From the NCBI GenBank assembly GCA_036379455.1, contig DASVGQ010000160.1, positions 5,201 through 69,200 on the forward strand: a stretch of 64,000 nucleotides of DNA, in the 5' to 3' direction. Shown here in pieces: positions 1-7,276 of this stretch. The translations under genes were made by a program, and so were the position numbers. This DNA comes from SCRT01 sp036379455 (GTDB taxonomy: Bacteria > Pseudomonadota > Gammaproteobacteria > Nevskiales > Nevskiaceae). Below the pieces are notes generated by a model. It worked only from the letters and a program-made list of their open reading frames with translations, was not told the origin of the DNA and did no database searches. Within the stretch, counting starts at the first letter, position 1, and every line of letters begins with the position of its first letter.

Positions 1-330
1 CACCACGAACATGCGGATGTAGAACAGGCCGCCGAAAAACGCGAGGAAGAAGAACACTTCGGAGACGATGAACCACACCATGCCGATCCTGAACGAGGTA
101 TCGGCCTGCTGGTTGAATACGCCGCTCATCGACTCGTGAATGACGCGTCCGAACCAGCCGAAGAACATCGTCGCGAGGATGAGCGCGCCGACGACCAGGA
201 CCACCGGTCCGAATGGCACGTTGCCGATCAACCAGTTGCCGGCGCCGACCACCATCACCAAGAGGGCGATCGCTGCCACAATCGGCCAGGAGCTTCGGTG
301 CGGAACGTAGTAGAGCTCGGGTTGACTCAT
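1..330 (-). CDS. coxC: Cytochrome c oxidase subunit III, 3' part cut by window edge
   Basis: Subunit III of the haem-copper oxidase, a multi-pass inner-membrane protein that stabilises the catalytic core. About 110 residues are visible from the ATG (complement of 328-330). The N-terminus has the family look, with a Pro/Glu/Tyr-rich start and a Ser-Trp-Pro before the first helix, a second helix, then the segment FRIGMVWFIVSEVFFF that is typical of helix 3 of CoxC. The stop lies outside the window. It is the last visible gene of the leftward coxB-coxA-orf-coxC operon. The family call is firm; downstream content is unknown. Confidence 0.9.
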   Translation of the reverse strand, partial: MSQPELYYVPHRSSWPIVAAIALLVMVVGAGNWLIGNVPFGPVVLVVGALILATMFFGWFGRVIHESMSGVFNQQADTSFRIGMVWFIVSEVFFFLAFFGGLFYIRMFVV

Positions 331-349
331 GGTCGTGGTCGCGTGCAGT

Positions 350-646
350 TCAGGATTGCGAAGGAGAGTGGGTCTGCGAGCGCGTGACGGCAGGCGCGCC
401 GGGCGGTGCCGCGGTGGCGGTAGCGGTGGCCGTCGCCCGTGCCGGGTGCCACGAGGTGTACAGATGGCCGTCGTGTCCCATCACCAGGGCCAGGCCGTAG
501 AACGCGAGTGCGATCCCGCCAATGATCCACGCCGTGCGCATGGCGCCGCGATGCCCGTGGATGCTGCGGTTGCGCGTGCCGTCGGGCGCCGAGCGCGAGG
601 ACCACGTTCTGCGTTTTTCCTGCCGTAGCGGCGCTTCCTTCGTCAT
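350..646 (-). CDS. Small single-pass membrane protein between coxA and coxC
   Basis: A 98-residue hypothetical protein. Its ATG overlaps the coxA stop (ATGA, 643-646), so it is probably translationally coupled. It has a basic N-terminus, one predicted membrane helix around residues 36-57 (AWIIGGIALAFYGLALVMGH), and a low-complexity Ala/Thr/Pro tail. It sits where many proteobacterial cox operons carry cox11 (ctaG), but it has none of the conserved Cox11 copper-binding cysteines and is far too short. It may be an oxidase-associated small subunit or assembly peptide; this is inferred from position only. Confidence 0.6.
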   Translation of the reverse strand: MTKEAPLRQEKRRTWSSRSAPDGTRNRSIHGHRGAMRTAWIIGGIALAFYGLALVMGHDGHLYTSWHPARATATATATAAPPGAPAVTRSQTHSPSQS

Positions 647-2256
647 GAGGCGTATTCGCCGTTGGCGAGGATCGAGTCGTCATCGATCACCGGCGGCGTC
701 GTGAAGCTGTGGTGCGGAGCGGGCGACGGGATGGTCCACTCGAGCCCGTAGGCGTGTTCCCACACCTTCGAAGTTGCCTTCGATTTCGCGAAGAACACCG
801 TGTAGACGAGGATGCCGACGAAGATGAGCTGCGTGGCGCCGAACCAGAACCCGCCAATCGACGCAACCATGTTCCAGCCGGAAAAGGCGACGTTGTAGTC
901 CGGGATGCGGCGCGGCATGCCGGCGAGTCCGAGGAACGCCATCGGCATGAACAGCACGTTGATGGAAATCGCGCTCGACCAGAAGTGCAGCTTCGTCCAG
1001 AAGTTCGAATACATGTGCCCGGTCCACTTCGGCAGCCAGAAGTACACCGCGCCGATGATCGCGAACAGCGAGCCGGCGGCCAGCACGTAGTGGAAATGCG
1101 AGACGATGAAGTAGGTGTTGTTGTACTGGAAGTCGGCGGGAACCAGCGCCATCATCACGCCCGAGAAGCCGCCGATCGTGAACTGCACGATGAAGGCGAT
1201 GGCCCACAGCATGGGAATCTCGAAGGTCAGCGAACCCTTCCACATGGTCGCCGTCCAGTTGAAGATCTTCACGCCGGTGGGGATGGCGATGAGCATCGTC
1301 GCGTACATGAAAAACACCTCGCCGCCGAGCGGGATCCCGTCGATGAACATGTGGTGCGCCCACACGAGAAACGACAGGAAGCCGATGCAGGCGATGGCGA
1401 ACACCATCGTCTTGTAGCCGAACAGGGGTTTTCGCGCGAAGGCCGGCACGATCTCCGAGATGATGCCGAAGGCAGGCAGCACCATGATGTAGACCTCGGG
1501 GTGGCCGAAGAACCAGAACACGTGCATGTACATCACCGGGTCGCCGCCGGCCGCCGCGTTGAAGAAGTTCGTGCCGAAGAAGCGGTCGAACAGCAGCATC
1601 GTCACGGCACCCGAGAGCACCGGCATCACGGCGATCACGAGAAACGAGGTGACGAGCCAGGACCAGCAGAACATCGGCAGCTTGAGCAGGTCCATGCCCG
1701 GCGCGCGCATGTTGAGAATCGTCGCGATGATGTTGATGGAGCCGAGCACGGAGCTGATGCCCATCAAGTGGATGGCGAAGATCTCGAAGGCGTCCGCGTC
1801 GCCCATCTGCAGGATCAGCGGCGGGTAGTTCGTCCAGCCCGCGGCGGGCGCGCCGCCCGGCACGAAGAAGGTCGAATACAGCATGATGAAGCCCGCGACC
1901 AGCAGCCAGAAGGACAGGTTGTTGAGCCGCGGCAGCGCCATGTCGGGAGCGCCGATCTGCAGCGGGATCATCCAGTTCGCGAGGCCCACGAACGCCGGCA
2001 TGATCACGCCGAAGATCATGGTCAACCCGTGCATGGAGATGAGCTCGTTGAAGAAGTACGGCTGCATCAGCTGCAGCCCGGGCTCGAACAGCTCCATGCG
2101 CATGAGCATGGCGAGGCCGCCGCCGACAAACAGCATCAGGCATGAGAACAACAGGTACAGCGTGCCGATGTCCTTGTGGTTCGTAGACAGGAACCAGCGG
2201 CGGAAGAAGCCTTCGTAGTGTTCCTCGAAGGGGATCGCCTGTGCGGTAGTCGCCAT
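643..2256 (-). CDS. coxA: Cytochrome c oxidase subunit I (aa3 type)
   Basis: Catalytic subunit of the terminal oxidase, 537 residues and full length, with 12 expected helices. Visible: the haem a ligand in ISMHG, the D-channel region IGAPDMALPRLNNLSFW, GHPEVYIM carrying the CuB His, cross-linked Tyr and gating Glu, the CuB pair VWAHHMF, the K-channel Lys in IPTGVKIF, and the haem ligands His387 and His389 in SHFHYVL. The conserved His-Asp just before that motif (bovine His368-Asp369, Mg/Mn ligands) is replaced by Asn379-Asn380. The start ATG at 2256 lies 31 bases after coxB; the 3' end overlaps the next ORF by 4 bases. Confidence 0.98.
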   Translation of the reverse strand: MATTAQAIPFEEHYEGFFRRWFLSTNHKDIGTLYLLFSCLMLFVGGGLAMLMRMELFEPGLQLMQPYFFNELISMHGLTMIFGVIMPAFVGLANWMIPLQIGAPDMALPRLNNLSFWLLVAGFIMLYSTFFVPGGAPAAGWTNYPPLILQMGDADAFEIFAIHLMGISSVLGSINIIATILNMRAPGMDLLKLPMFCWSWLVTSFLVIAVMPVLSGAVTMLLFDRFFGTNFFNAAAGGDPVMYMHVFWFFGHPEVYIMVLPAFGIISEIVPAFARKPLFGYKTMVFAIACIGFLSFLVWAHHMFIDGIPLGGEVFFMYATMLIAIPTGVKIFNWTATMWKGSLTFEIPMLWAIAFIVQFTIGGFSGVMMALVPADFQYNNTYFIVSHFHYVLAAGSLFAIIGAVYFWLPKWTGHMYSNFWTKLHFWSSAISINVLFMPMAFLGLAGMPRRIPDYNVAFSGWNMVASIGGFWFGATQLIFVGILVYTVFFAKSKATSKVWEHAYGLEWTIPSPAPHHSFTTPPVIDDDSILANGEYAS

Positions 2257-2287
2257 GATTGGAATCCTCTGAAACGCCCGCCTGTCG

Positions 2288-3256
2288 CTACTTTTCCGGC
2301 GCCGCGGCGGCGATCAGCCGCTGGGGTTGGGCCGACGCCGACTCGCTGGCCGTCGGCGCAGCGCCCTTCCCCGCCTGTTTCTGCTCCGCCAGCCACTTCT
2401 GGAAATTCGCGCGCGGCAGCACCACCACCACGATCGGCATGGCGCTGTGGTCCTGGCCACACAGGACATAGCATTGGCCACGGTAGATGCCCGGCTTGTC
2501 GACCGTCGCCCACGCGTCGTTCATCATTCCGGGGATCGCCGCCTTCTTGATGCCGAAGTCCGGCACGCCCCAGCCGTGGACCACGTCGTCCGACGTGATC
2601 AGGAAGCGCACCTTGGTGTGGTCCGGGATCACCAGCGGATGCGTGACGTTGAGCAGGTAGTCGTGGAACCCGCCCTTGAACTTGTAGCCGGCGATGTCCC
2701 GCGGCTTGGCCACGATGCTCCATGGGTCGATGCCGGAATCGAGCTGGCGCGCCTTGTTGCTGTTCCACGCCAGCCGCGACCACACCGTGGGCAGCGTGTC
2801 GAGCGACTTGCCGTCGTAGCTGATGTAGTTGTAGCTCCACAGCCACTGGTAGCCGGTGACCTTGACGGTCATCTCGCTGTTGTGGCTGTCGTATATCTCG
2901 CGCGTCAGGATCGTGGCGGGTGCCGCGAGCCCGATCAGGATCAGGAGCGGTACGGCCGTCCAAGTGATTTCCACCCACTTGTTGCCGTGCCAACCGCTGG
3001 CAACGGCGCCCTTCGATTTGCGGAACCGCAGGATCTCGATAAACATCGCGCCGAACACGCCGATACCGAGCGCCACGCAGACCCAGAACGCCGCCATGTG
3101 CAGGTCCCAGATCTGCTGCGACATGGGGGTGACCCCGTGCGGCATGTTGATCTGCCAGTCGTGCGGGTTCGCGGACGCGGAGAGCGAAACGAGCAGCCCG
3201 GCCAGCGCCGCTGTCCCGCCGATCCACCGCCTCCAGTGCCTGTGGCTGCGAAGCAT
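2288..3256 (-). CDS. coxB: Cytochrome c oxidase subunit II
   Basis: Subunit II accepts electrons from cytochrome c at the CuA centre. From the ATG at 3256 it has 322 residues: a signal peptide ending near ASA-NPHD, two N-terminal helices, the aromatic WLWSYNY region, and a CuA cupredoxin domain with VVHGWGVP (first His) and the ligand loop C262-x3-C266-x3-H270-x2-M273. The loop residue that is normally Glu (CxExC, bovine Glu198) is Val264, so the Mg/Mn ligand from this subunit is missing. The frame stays open upstream, but the added residues are not signal-like, so 3256 is preferred. There is no C-terminal cytochrome c domain, so this is not a caa3 enzyme. Confidence 0.96.
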   Translation of the reverse strand: MLRSHRHWRRWIGGTAALAGLLVSLSASANPHDWQINMPHGVTPMSQQIWDLHMAAFWVCVALGIGVFGAMFIEILRFRKSKGAVASGWHGNKWVEITWTAVPLLILIGLAAPATILTREIYDSHNSEMTVKVTGYQWLWSYNYISYDGKSLDTLPTVWSRLAWNSNKARQLDSGIDPWSIVAKPRDIAGYKFKGGFHDYLLNVTHPLVIPDHTKVRFLITSDDVVHGWGVPDFGIKKAAIPGMMNDAWATVDKPGIYRGQCYVLCGQDHSAMPIVVVVLPRANFQKWLAEQKQAGKGAAPTASESASAQPQRLIAAAAPEK

Positions 3257-3741
3257 CTTCAGGGCATCCTTGTCAGGGTTGTCGAGGGTTGTTCCGGCAA
3301 GCAACACGGCCGACGTCGCTGCCACCTTTGCACGGCCAGCGTCGCCCGTAATGCCGTTGTCCGTTTCCGCGACACGCGCGTCGCTCGAGAGGCCACCGAA
3401 CGCGTCGAGTCGTTGCCGTCGCGCATGCACCGCGAGTCGTGAGTGCAAAGCAATGTTCGGCGTCCGGCGCCGCAAGGTGACGCGGTCAGACTCGTCCGCG
3501 GCGCCCCGGCTCCGTGCAAGCGCTGCACGGACAGTCCTACAAGGCCTTCAAGCGTCGTCGGCAATGTCACCACCCAAGTGCGCCACCGGACCGGGACACC
3601 GACCGTCGGCGCTGCGAACTAGTTCCGCACGCATTCTCCGCGTCGAGTGTGGCCTCGGGGCGCCGCGAAGTCGGTCCGGGGACGTCTGCCGCATCGCCGA
3701 GACCTTCTCTGAGTCCGGCTCGTCTGCTGCCCATTCTGTCC

Positions 3742-3755
3742 ATGACGCGCGTCAT
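3742..3755. promoter_or_regulatory. Perfect 14-base palindrome in the coxB upstream region
   Basis: ATGACGCGCGTCAT reads the same on both strands. It is about 490 bases upstream of the coxB start and 120 bases from the RegA-like palindrome. It could be an operator for a dimeric regulator, but no family is assigned. Confidence 0.3.
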
Positions 3756-3875
3756 ATGCTCCGTCTGACGCGCAATATGCGGCATTGCCAGACACCGAGC
3801 GACGCAACGGTCGGGCTTCGCATGTGAACCGTCAGGGCGGCATTGCCTGCCGCGCTTGAGAGCTGAAACCGATGA

Positions 3876-3894
3876 GTGCGGCAAATTGTCGCAC
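3876..3894. promoter_or_regulatory. RegA/PrrA-like palindrome, copy 1
   Basis: GTGCGGCAAATTGTCGCAC. The core GCGGC-N5-GTCGC fits the half-site pattern known for redox response regulators of the RegA/PrrA/RoxR class, which control terminal oxidase genes. A near-identical palindrome occurs at 6274-6290, and the roughly 40 bases to the right are also partly conserved between the copies. It sits about 620 bases upstream of coxB. The regulator itself is not in the window. Confidence 0.5.
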
Positions 3895-3973
3895 CCGCCA
3901 CGCGACGCATCGCCGTGCCCCTTGACCGCGCAGCGGGCGGCCGAAACAATCGGCGGCCGCGTGGGGGATCGCG

Positions 3974-4453
3974 CTATCCGCGATCGGAGAGGAGGCTCAT
4001 CAGCGAGCGCGACAGCTGCATCCGCTCTTCGTCCCCGAGGCACGTGCCGACTTCCTGCTCGCGTCCATAGCCCGCCACCGTCACGTGGCGATGTCCATCG
4101 CTGCGCCGCGTCACCTTCACGCGAAGCCAGGCGCGCGGGAACTCGGCGGGCGTCCGCCCGTGCGGAGGAACCTGCTCGATGCGCAGCAGCTCCCCGTTCA
4201 AGGTGATCCGCTCGCCCTTGCGGCTTCCCAGCCACACTGCCCAGAACGCCGAGGACAGCAGGGGAATCTCCAGCAGCGCGAACAGCACGGCGAAAACGTT
4301 TCCGCTGTGTGCCGACAGGCCGGCCACGACCATCGCCGCCGCCGCCAAGCCCCATGCCAGCCAGCGCAGCTGGCGCCGGTTGAAGGCGCAGTTCGGCGCG
4401 AGCCACAGCGTGACCTGCCCGGAGCCTTCTCGCGTTGGGACACGTTTGATCAT
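3974..4453 (-). CDS. DUF2244 integral membrane protein
   Basis: A 159-residue protein of the DUF2244 family, often found near cytochrome oxidase genes in proteobacteria; its function is unknown. The N-terminus has the family-like LAPNCAFNRRQLRWLAW, then two adjacent hydrophobic helices (about residues 29-70), then a soluble C-terminal part containing GERITLNGELLRIEQV and a basic segment. An in-frame start 18 codons upstream exists, but ATG 4453 places the start just before the conserved part. It lies between three cytochromes c and coxB on the same strand, which points to a respiratory role. Confidence 0.8.
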   Translation of the reverse strand: MIKRVPTREGSGQVTLWLAPNCAFNRRQLRWLAWGLAAAAMVVAGLSAHSGNVFAVLFALLEIPLLSSAFWAVWLGSRKGERITLNGELLRIEQVPPHGRTPAEFPRAWLRVKVTRRSDGHRHVTVAGYGREQEVGTCLGDEERMQLSRSLMSLLSDRG

Positions 4454-4531
4454 GGGTGCCCGTCGCCTTGCCGTACAAATGATCGTAGGCCTGCGCCCGT
4501 CGTCCATACAACATCGGCATCACCGGCGGGG

Positions 4532-5203
4532 TCATTTCAGCTTGGCACGCAGCGCAGCCACTTCTTCAGGCGTTACCTGCTTGCCGTGGTTGCCCCAGGA
4601 AGTCCGCTCGTAATTGGCGATGTCGGCGATCTGCACGTCGCTGAACTGCGACGCGAAGGCCGGCATCACGCCGCTGTATTTCTGACCGCCGATCACGGTG
4701 CCGTGCCGGCCGCGAAGGATGGTGTCGATCTGCGTACCGGGATCGGCGTCCGCCACCGCGGCGTTGCCCTTCAGCGGCGGGAAGACGCCCGGGATCCCCT
4801 CGCCGGTAGTCTGGTGGCACGCCGCGCAGGTGCCGTTGAACAGCGACTCGCCTTGGCTTGCTGTGTAAACATAAGCGCCGGCGGGAGCCGCGGGGCCGTG
4901 CGACGGCGACGCTGCCGCGGCCTGTTGCGCAGGTGCCGCGGCGGCTGATTGCGCAGTCGGGGTCGCGGGCGTCGCCTTGGCAGACGTCGTCGCCGGCGCC
5001 TTCGCGCCGCCGGCCGACGGCTCGCCGAAGGTCGGCGTCATGTGACCCGGCGCGAATGCCGTCTCGCGCTCCACGTTCGGCCTTTCCTGCGAGTGCCACA
5101 CCGCCGTGGCGATGCCGATGTCCATCAGACTGAAGATCGCGAGGCCTGCGATCCCCATGAAGAAGTGCCGCATGAAGGTGCGGTCGGCCTGATTGAGCTT
5201 CAT
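4532..5203 (-). CDS. Membrane-anchored monohaem cytochrome c
   Basis: 223 residues from ATG 5203; a GTG two codons earlier is possible. An N-terminal uncleaved helix (about residues 15-35) anchors the protein. A long linker rich in Ala, Pro, Thr and Gln (about 50-110) leads to a class I cytochrome c domain with the haem motif CAACH and a distal Met in the GVMPAF segment. The architecture suits an electron carrier tethered next to the oxidase. It is first in line upstream of DUF2244 and coxB, and downstream of two small soluble cytochromes in the same direction. Confidence 0.88.
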   Translation of the reverse strand: MKLNQADRTFMRHFFMGIAGLAIFSLMDIGIATAVWHSQERPNVERETAFAPGHMTPTFGEPSAGGAKAPATTSAKATPATPTAQSAAAAPAQQAAAASPSHGPAAPAGAYVYTASQGESLFNGTCAACHQTTGEGIPGVFPPLKGNAAVADADPGTQIDTILRGRHGTVIGGQKYSGVMPAFASQFSDVQIADIANYERTSWGNHGKQVTPEEVAALRAKLK

Positions 5204-5294
5204 CCCCACGGATGCACCCCTGCCTGATCTACTGCAGTCCGTTCACGACCGTGTCGCTGGCGGCGGACCTCCACGGTCTTCAAGTCGGCGGCCA

Positions 5295-5675
5295 TCACGG
5301 GTTGTGGAAGATTTCATGGTGGCTGCCCTGGATCTTCCCGTGCAGCGAGGACAGCTTGCTCGGCATGTTCGAGAAGAAGGCAGCCAGGTCGTTGATGTCC
5401 TGATCCGTGAGCGGCGCCGCCATGGCGTTCATGATGGCGTTCTTGCGCTGGCCGTCCTTGTATTCATGCAGCGCCTGCACGAGGTAGTTGTCGTACTGCC
5501 CGGCCAGCGCAGGGAACTGCGGCGCCGCGCCGTTGCCGTCCTTGCCGTGACAGGCCTCGCAGGTCACCGCCTTCTTCGCGCCGGCCGCGATCTCGCCGCT
5601 GGATGCGGCCGCGGCGCCGAAGCTGAACGCGAGTGCACCGATCGCAAGTGCTGCGATGACAAGACGCTGTTGCAC
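5295..5675 (-). CDS. Periplasmic monohaem cytochrome c (c4/c553-like)
   Basis: 126 residues from a GTG at 5675 preceded by a GGGAG motif. A signal peptide ends near AAAAS. One haem-binding CEACH follows at about residues 39-43, then FPALAGQYDNYLVQAL and a Met in the IMNAMA segment that may be the distal ligand. The pattern is that of single-domain class I cytochromes related to c4 halves. It is the middle of three adjacent cytochrome genes and starts 11 bases after the previous one, so they are co-transcribed. Likely an electron shuttle to the oxidase; a partner is not proven. Confidence 0.88.
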   Translation of the reverse strand: MQQRLVIAALAIGALAFSFGAAAASSGEIAAGAKKAVTCEACHGKDGNGAAPQFPALAGQYDNYLVQALHEYKDGQRKNAIMNAMAAPLTDQDINDLAAFFSNMPSKLSSLHGKIQGSHHEIFHNP

Positions 5676-5686
5676 GGCGCTCTCCC

Positions 5687-6055
5687 TCAGTGACTGTTGC
5701 TGTTGTGGTGCAGCGTCTTCGGCGCCAATCCGGAGAGATATGCGGCGATGTCGTGGATCTGCTGCTCGGTCAGGCTGTTAGCCTGGGCGTTCATCGTCGG
5801 GTACTTGCGCGCCCCGCTGCGGTACTCGTTGAGCGCGTCGATGATGTACTGCTCGTTCTGCCCGGCGATGCGCGGCACGTGGTATTCGGGATAGACGGCG
5901 TTGTAGCCGGGGATGCCGTGGCAGCCGGCGCAGGAGTACACGTCGGATCGGCCTTGCGCCGCGTTGCCGGCCATCGCCTTGCCCTGTGCGAAGGTCGCGC
6001 CCGCGAAGCACAGGCACCCCGCGGCCAACGCCATGCCAAGCACCGATCGCATCAT
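5687..6055 (-). CDS. Periplasmic monohaem cytochrome c (c4/c553-like)
   Basis: 122 residues. A signal peptide ends near ATFAQ, the haem motif CAGCH is near residue 42, IAGQNEQYIIDALNEY follows, and a Met in the TMNAQA segment may be the distal ligand. GAGAGGAGAG lies directly before the start. It resembles its neighbour (same IAGQ/LAGQ-Y-x-L segment), so the two probably arose by duplication. This is the first gene of the leftward block, divergent from ctaB across a 297-base control region. Confidence 0.88.
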   Translation of the reverse strand: MMRSVLGMALAAGCLCFAGATFAQGKAMAGNAAQGRSDVYSCAGCHGIPGYNAVYPEYHVPRIAGQNEQYIIDALNEYRSGARKYPTMNAQANSLTEQQIHDIAAYLSGLAPKTLHHNSNSH

Positions 6056-6273
6056 GCTCTCCTCTCAAGGTGTGCCGGAACGCTCATCGAGCCCCGGTTG
6101 CGTGGAGCACACTGCGGCACAGACTGCGCAATGCGCGAGTTGTTCCGTGTCATTGAAAATTTTTTATGTCCGCCGATGGTCCACGGCTACGTTTTGCTTC
6201 CACGGCGAATCGCGAGCAACGTCTTGCAAGAAAAGGCAATCCCGGCGCGGCCGCGTGATCACGGCAGGCGCGA

Positions 6274-6290
6274 TGCGGCAAATTGCCGCA
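6274..6290. promoter_or_regulatory. RegA/PrrA-like palindrome, copy 2
   Basis: TGCGGCAAATTGCCGCA, an inverted repeat perfect apart from its central base. It lies in the divergent interval between the cytochrome c block (start 6055, leftward) and ctaB (start 6353, rightward), 62 bases before ctaB. It matches copy 1 at 3876-3894 in 16 of 17 bases. A separate palindrome CGTGATCACG lies about 20 bases to its left. Confidence 0.5.
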
Positions 6291-6352
6291 CCTGCCGTCG
6301 GCGCATGCCTGTGCCGCTATCGCGCGGCCGCCGAGACTCTTAAAGTACCCCG

Positions 6353-7273
6353 GTGTTGAACCTCGCGCGCCAGTACCTCGCGTCGACGAAGCCACGCATC
6401 GTGGTCATGCTGGTGTTCACGGCGGTGATCGGCATGCTGCTGGCAGCGCCGGGCGTGCCGCCGTGGCGTGCGCTGGTGTTCGGCACGATGGGCGTGTGGA
6501 TGGCCTCGTCGTCGGCAGCCGCCCTGAACCAACTGATCGATCACCGCATCGACCGGATCATGGCCCGCACCTCCCACCGACCGCTGGTGACGGGCACGTT
6601 GACCACGCGTCAGATCCTGACGTTCGCCGTCGCGCTCGGCGTCGGCTCGATGGTGGTGCTGGGCCTGCTGGTGAATCCGGTGACCGCGATCCTCACCTTC
6701 ATCGGCCTCATCGGTTACGCCGTCATCTACACGGCTTTCCTCAAGCGCGCGACGCCGCAGAACATCGTCATCGGTGGCCTGGCCGGCGCGATCCCGCCGC
6801 TGCTCGGCTGGGCGGCCGTGACGGGCATGCGCGAGCCGCAGGACTGGGCGGACGCGCTGCTGCTGGTGCTGATCGTCTTCGTCTGGACACCCGCGCACTT
6901 CTGGCCGCTGGCCATCTTCTGCCGCGAGGACTATCGGCGCGCGTGCATTCCCATGCTGCCGATCGCCTACGGCGTGGAATACACGCGGCTCAACGTGCTC
7001 TTCTATACGGTGCTGCTGGTGCTGGTCAGCCTGCTGCCCTACCTCACCGGCATGAGCGGCCTGCTGTACCTCGGAGGCGCGGCGGTGCTCGGGCTCGGCT
7101 ACCTCTATTACTCGGCTCGCCTCATGCGCCCGCCCAGCGAAGGCTTCTCCATGAGCGTGTTCTGGTACTCGATCGTGTACCTCTATGCGCTCTTCGCCTT
7201 TCTCCTCGCCGATCACTGGCTGAGCCACCCCGCGCTGCGCGCCGGGGCCTACGTATTCCGCCCTATCGGGTGA
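6353..7273 (+). CDS. ctaB: Protohaem IX farnesyltransferase (haem O synthase)
   Basis: Converts haem b to haem O by adding a farnesyl group, the first step to haem A for the oxidase. 306 residues with repeated membrane helices. The two Asp-rich prenyltransferase motifs are visible: the first around NQLIDHRIDRIMARTSHRP (residues 60-80) and a second around YTAFLKRATPQNIVIGG. The start is GTG 6353; an in-frame stop just upstream excludes a longer form, and there is no good Shine-Dalgarno. Followed 3 bases later by ctaG. The RegA-like palindrome upstream suggests redox control with the oxidase. Confidence 0.95.
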   Translation: MLNLARQYLASTKPRIVVMLVFTAVIGMLLAAPGVPPWRALVFGTMGVWMASSSAAALNQLIDHRIDRIMARTSHRPLVTGTLTTRQILTFAVALGVGSMVVLGLLVNPVTAILTFIGLIGYAVIYTAFLKRATPQNIVIGGLAGAIPPLLGWAAVTGMREPQDWADALLLVLIVFVWTPAHFWPLAIFCREDYRRACIPMLPIAYGVEYTRLNVLFYTVLLVLVSLLPYLTGMSGLLYLGGAAVLGLGYLYYSARLMRPPSEGFSMSVFWYSIVYLYALFAFLLADHWLSHPALRAGAYVFRPIG

Positions 7274-7276
7274 TTC

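Larger units (their letters stand above)
3257..3973. other. Gene-free control region upstream of coxB
   Basis: About 717 bases with no convincing coding sequence on either strand. It lies between the DUF2244 stop and the coxB start, both leftward. It is rich in inverted repeats: GCGAC-N6-GTCGC at 3369-3384, the perfect 14-base palindrome ATGACGCGCGTCAT at 3742-3755, GCAAT-N7-ATTGC at 3772-3788, and the palindrome at 3876-3894 (separate entry). The coxB operon promoter presumably lies here; no clear -35/-10 pair was found. Confidence 0.55.

Noticed and set aside
410..440. Short GCGGTGGC-like tandem repeat
   Set aside because: It only encodes the Ala/Thr tail of the small membrane protein and is too short for a repeat element.
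680..2145. Long open frames on both strands over coxA (for example 709-2145 plus, 680-2143 minus)
   Set aside because: They are antisense or off-frame shadows of a clear oxidase gene in high-GC DNA, with Arg/His/Asp-rich sequence and no domains.
3567..4535. A 322-codon minus-strand open frame across the coxB leader and the DUF2244 gene
   Set aside because: It is off-frame to DUF2244 and shows no domain or conserved composition.
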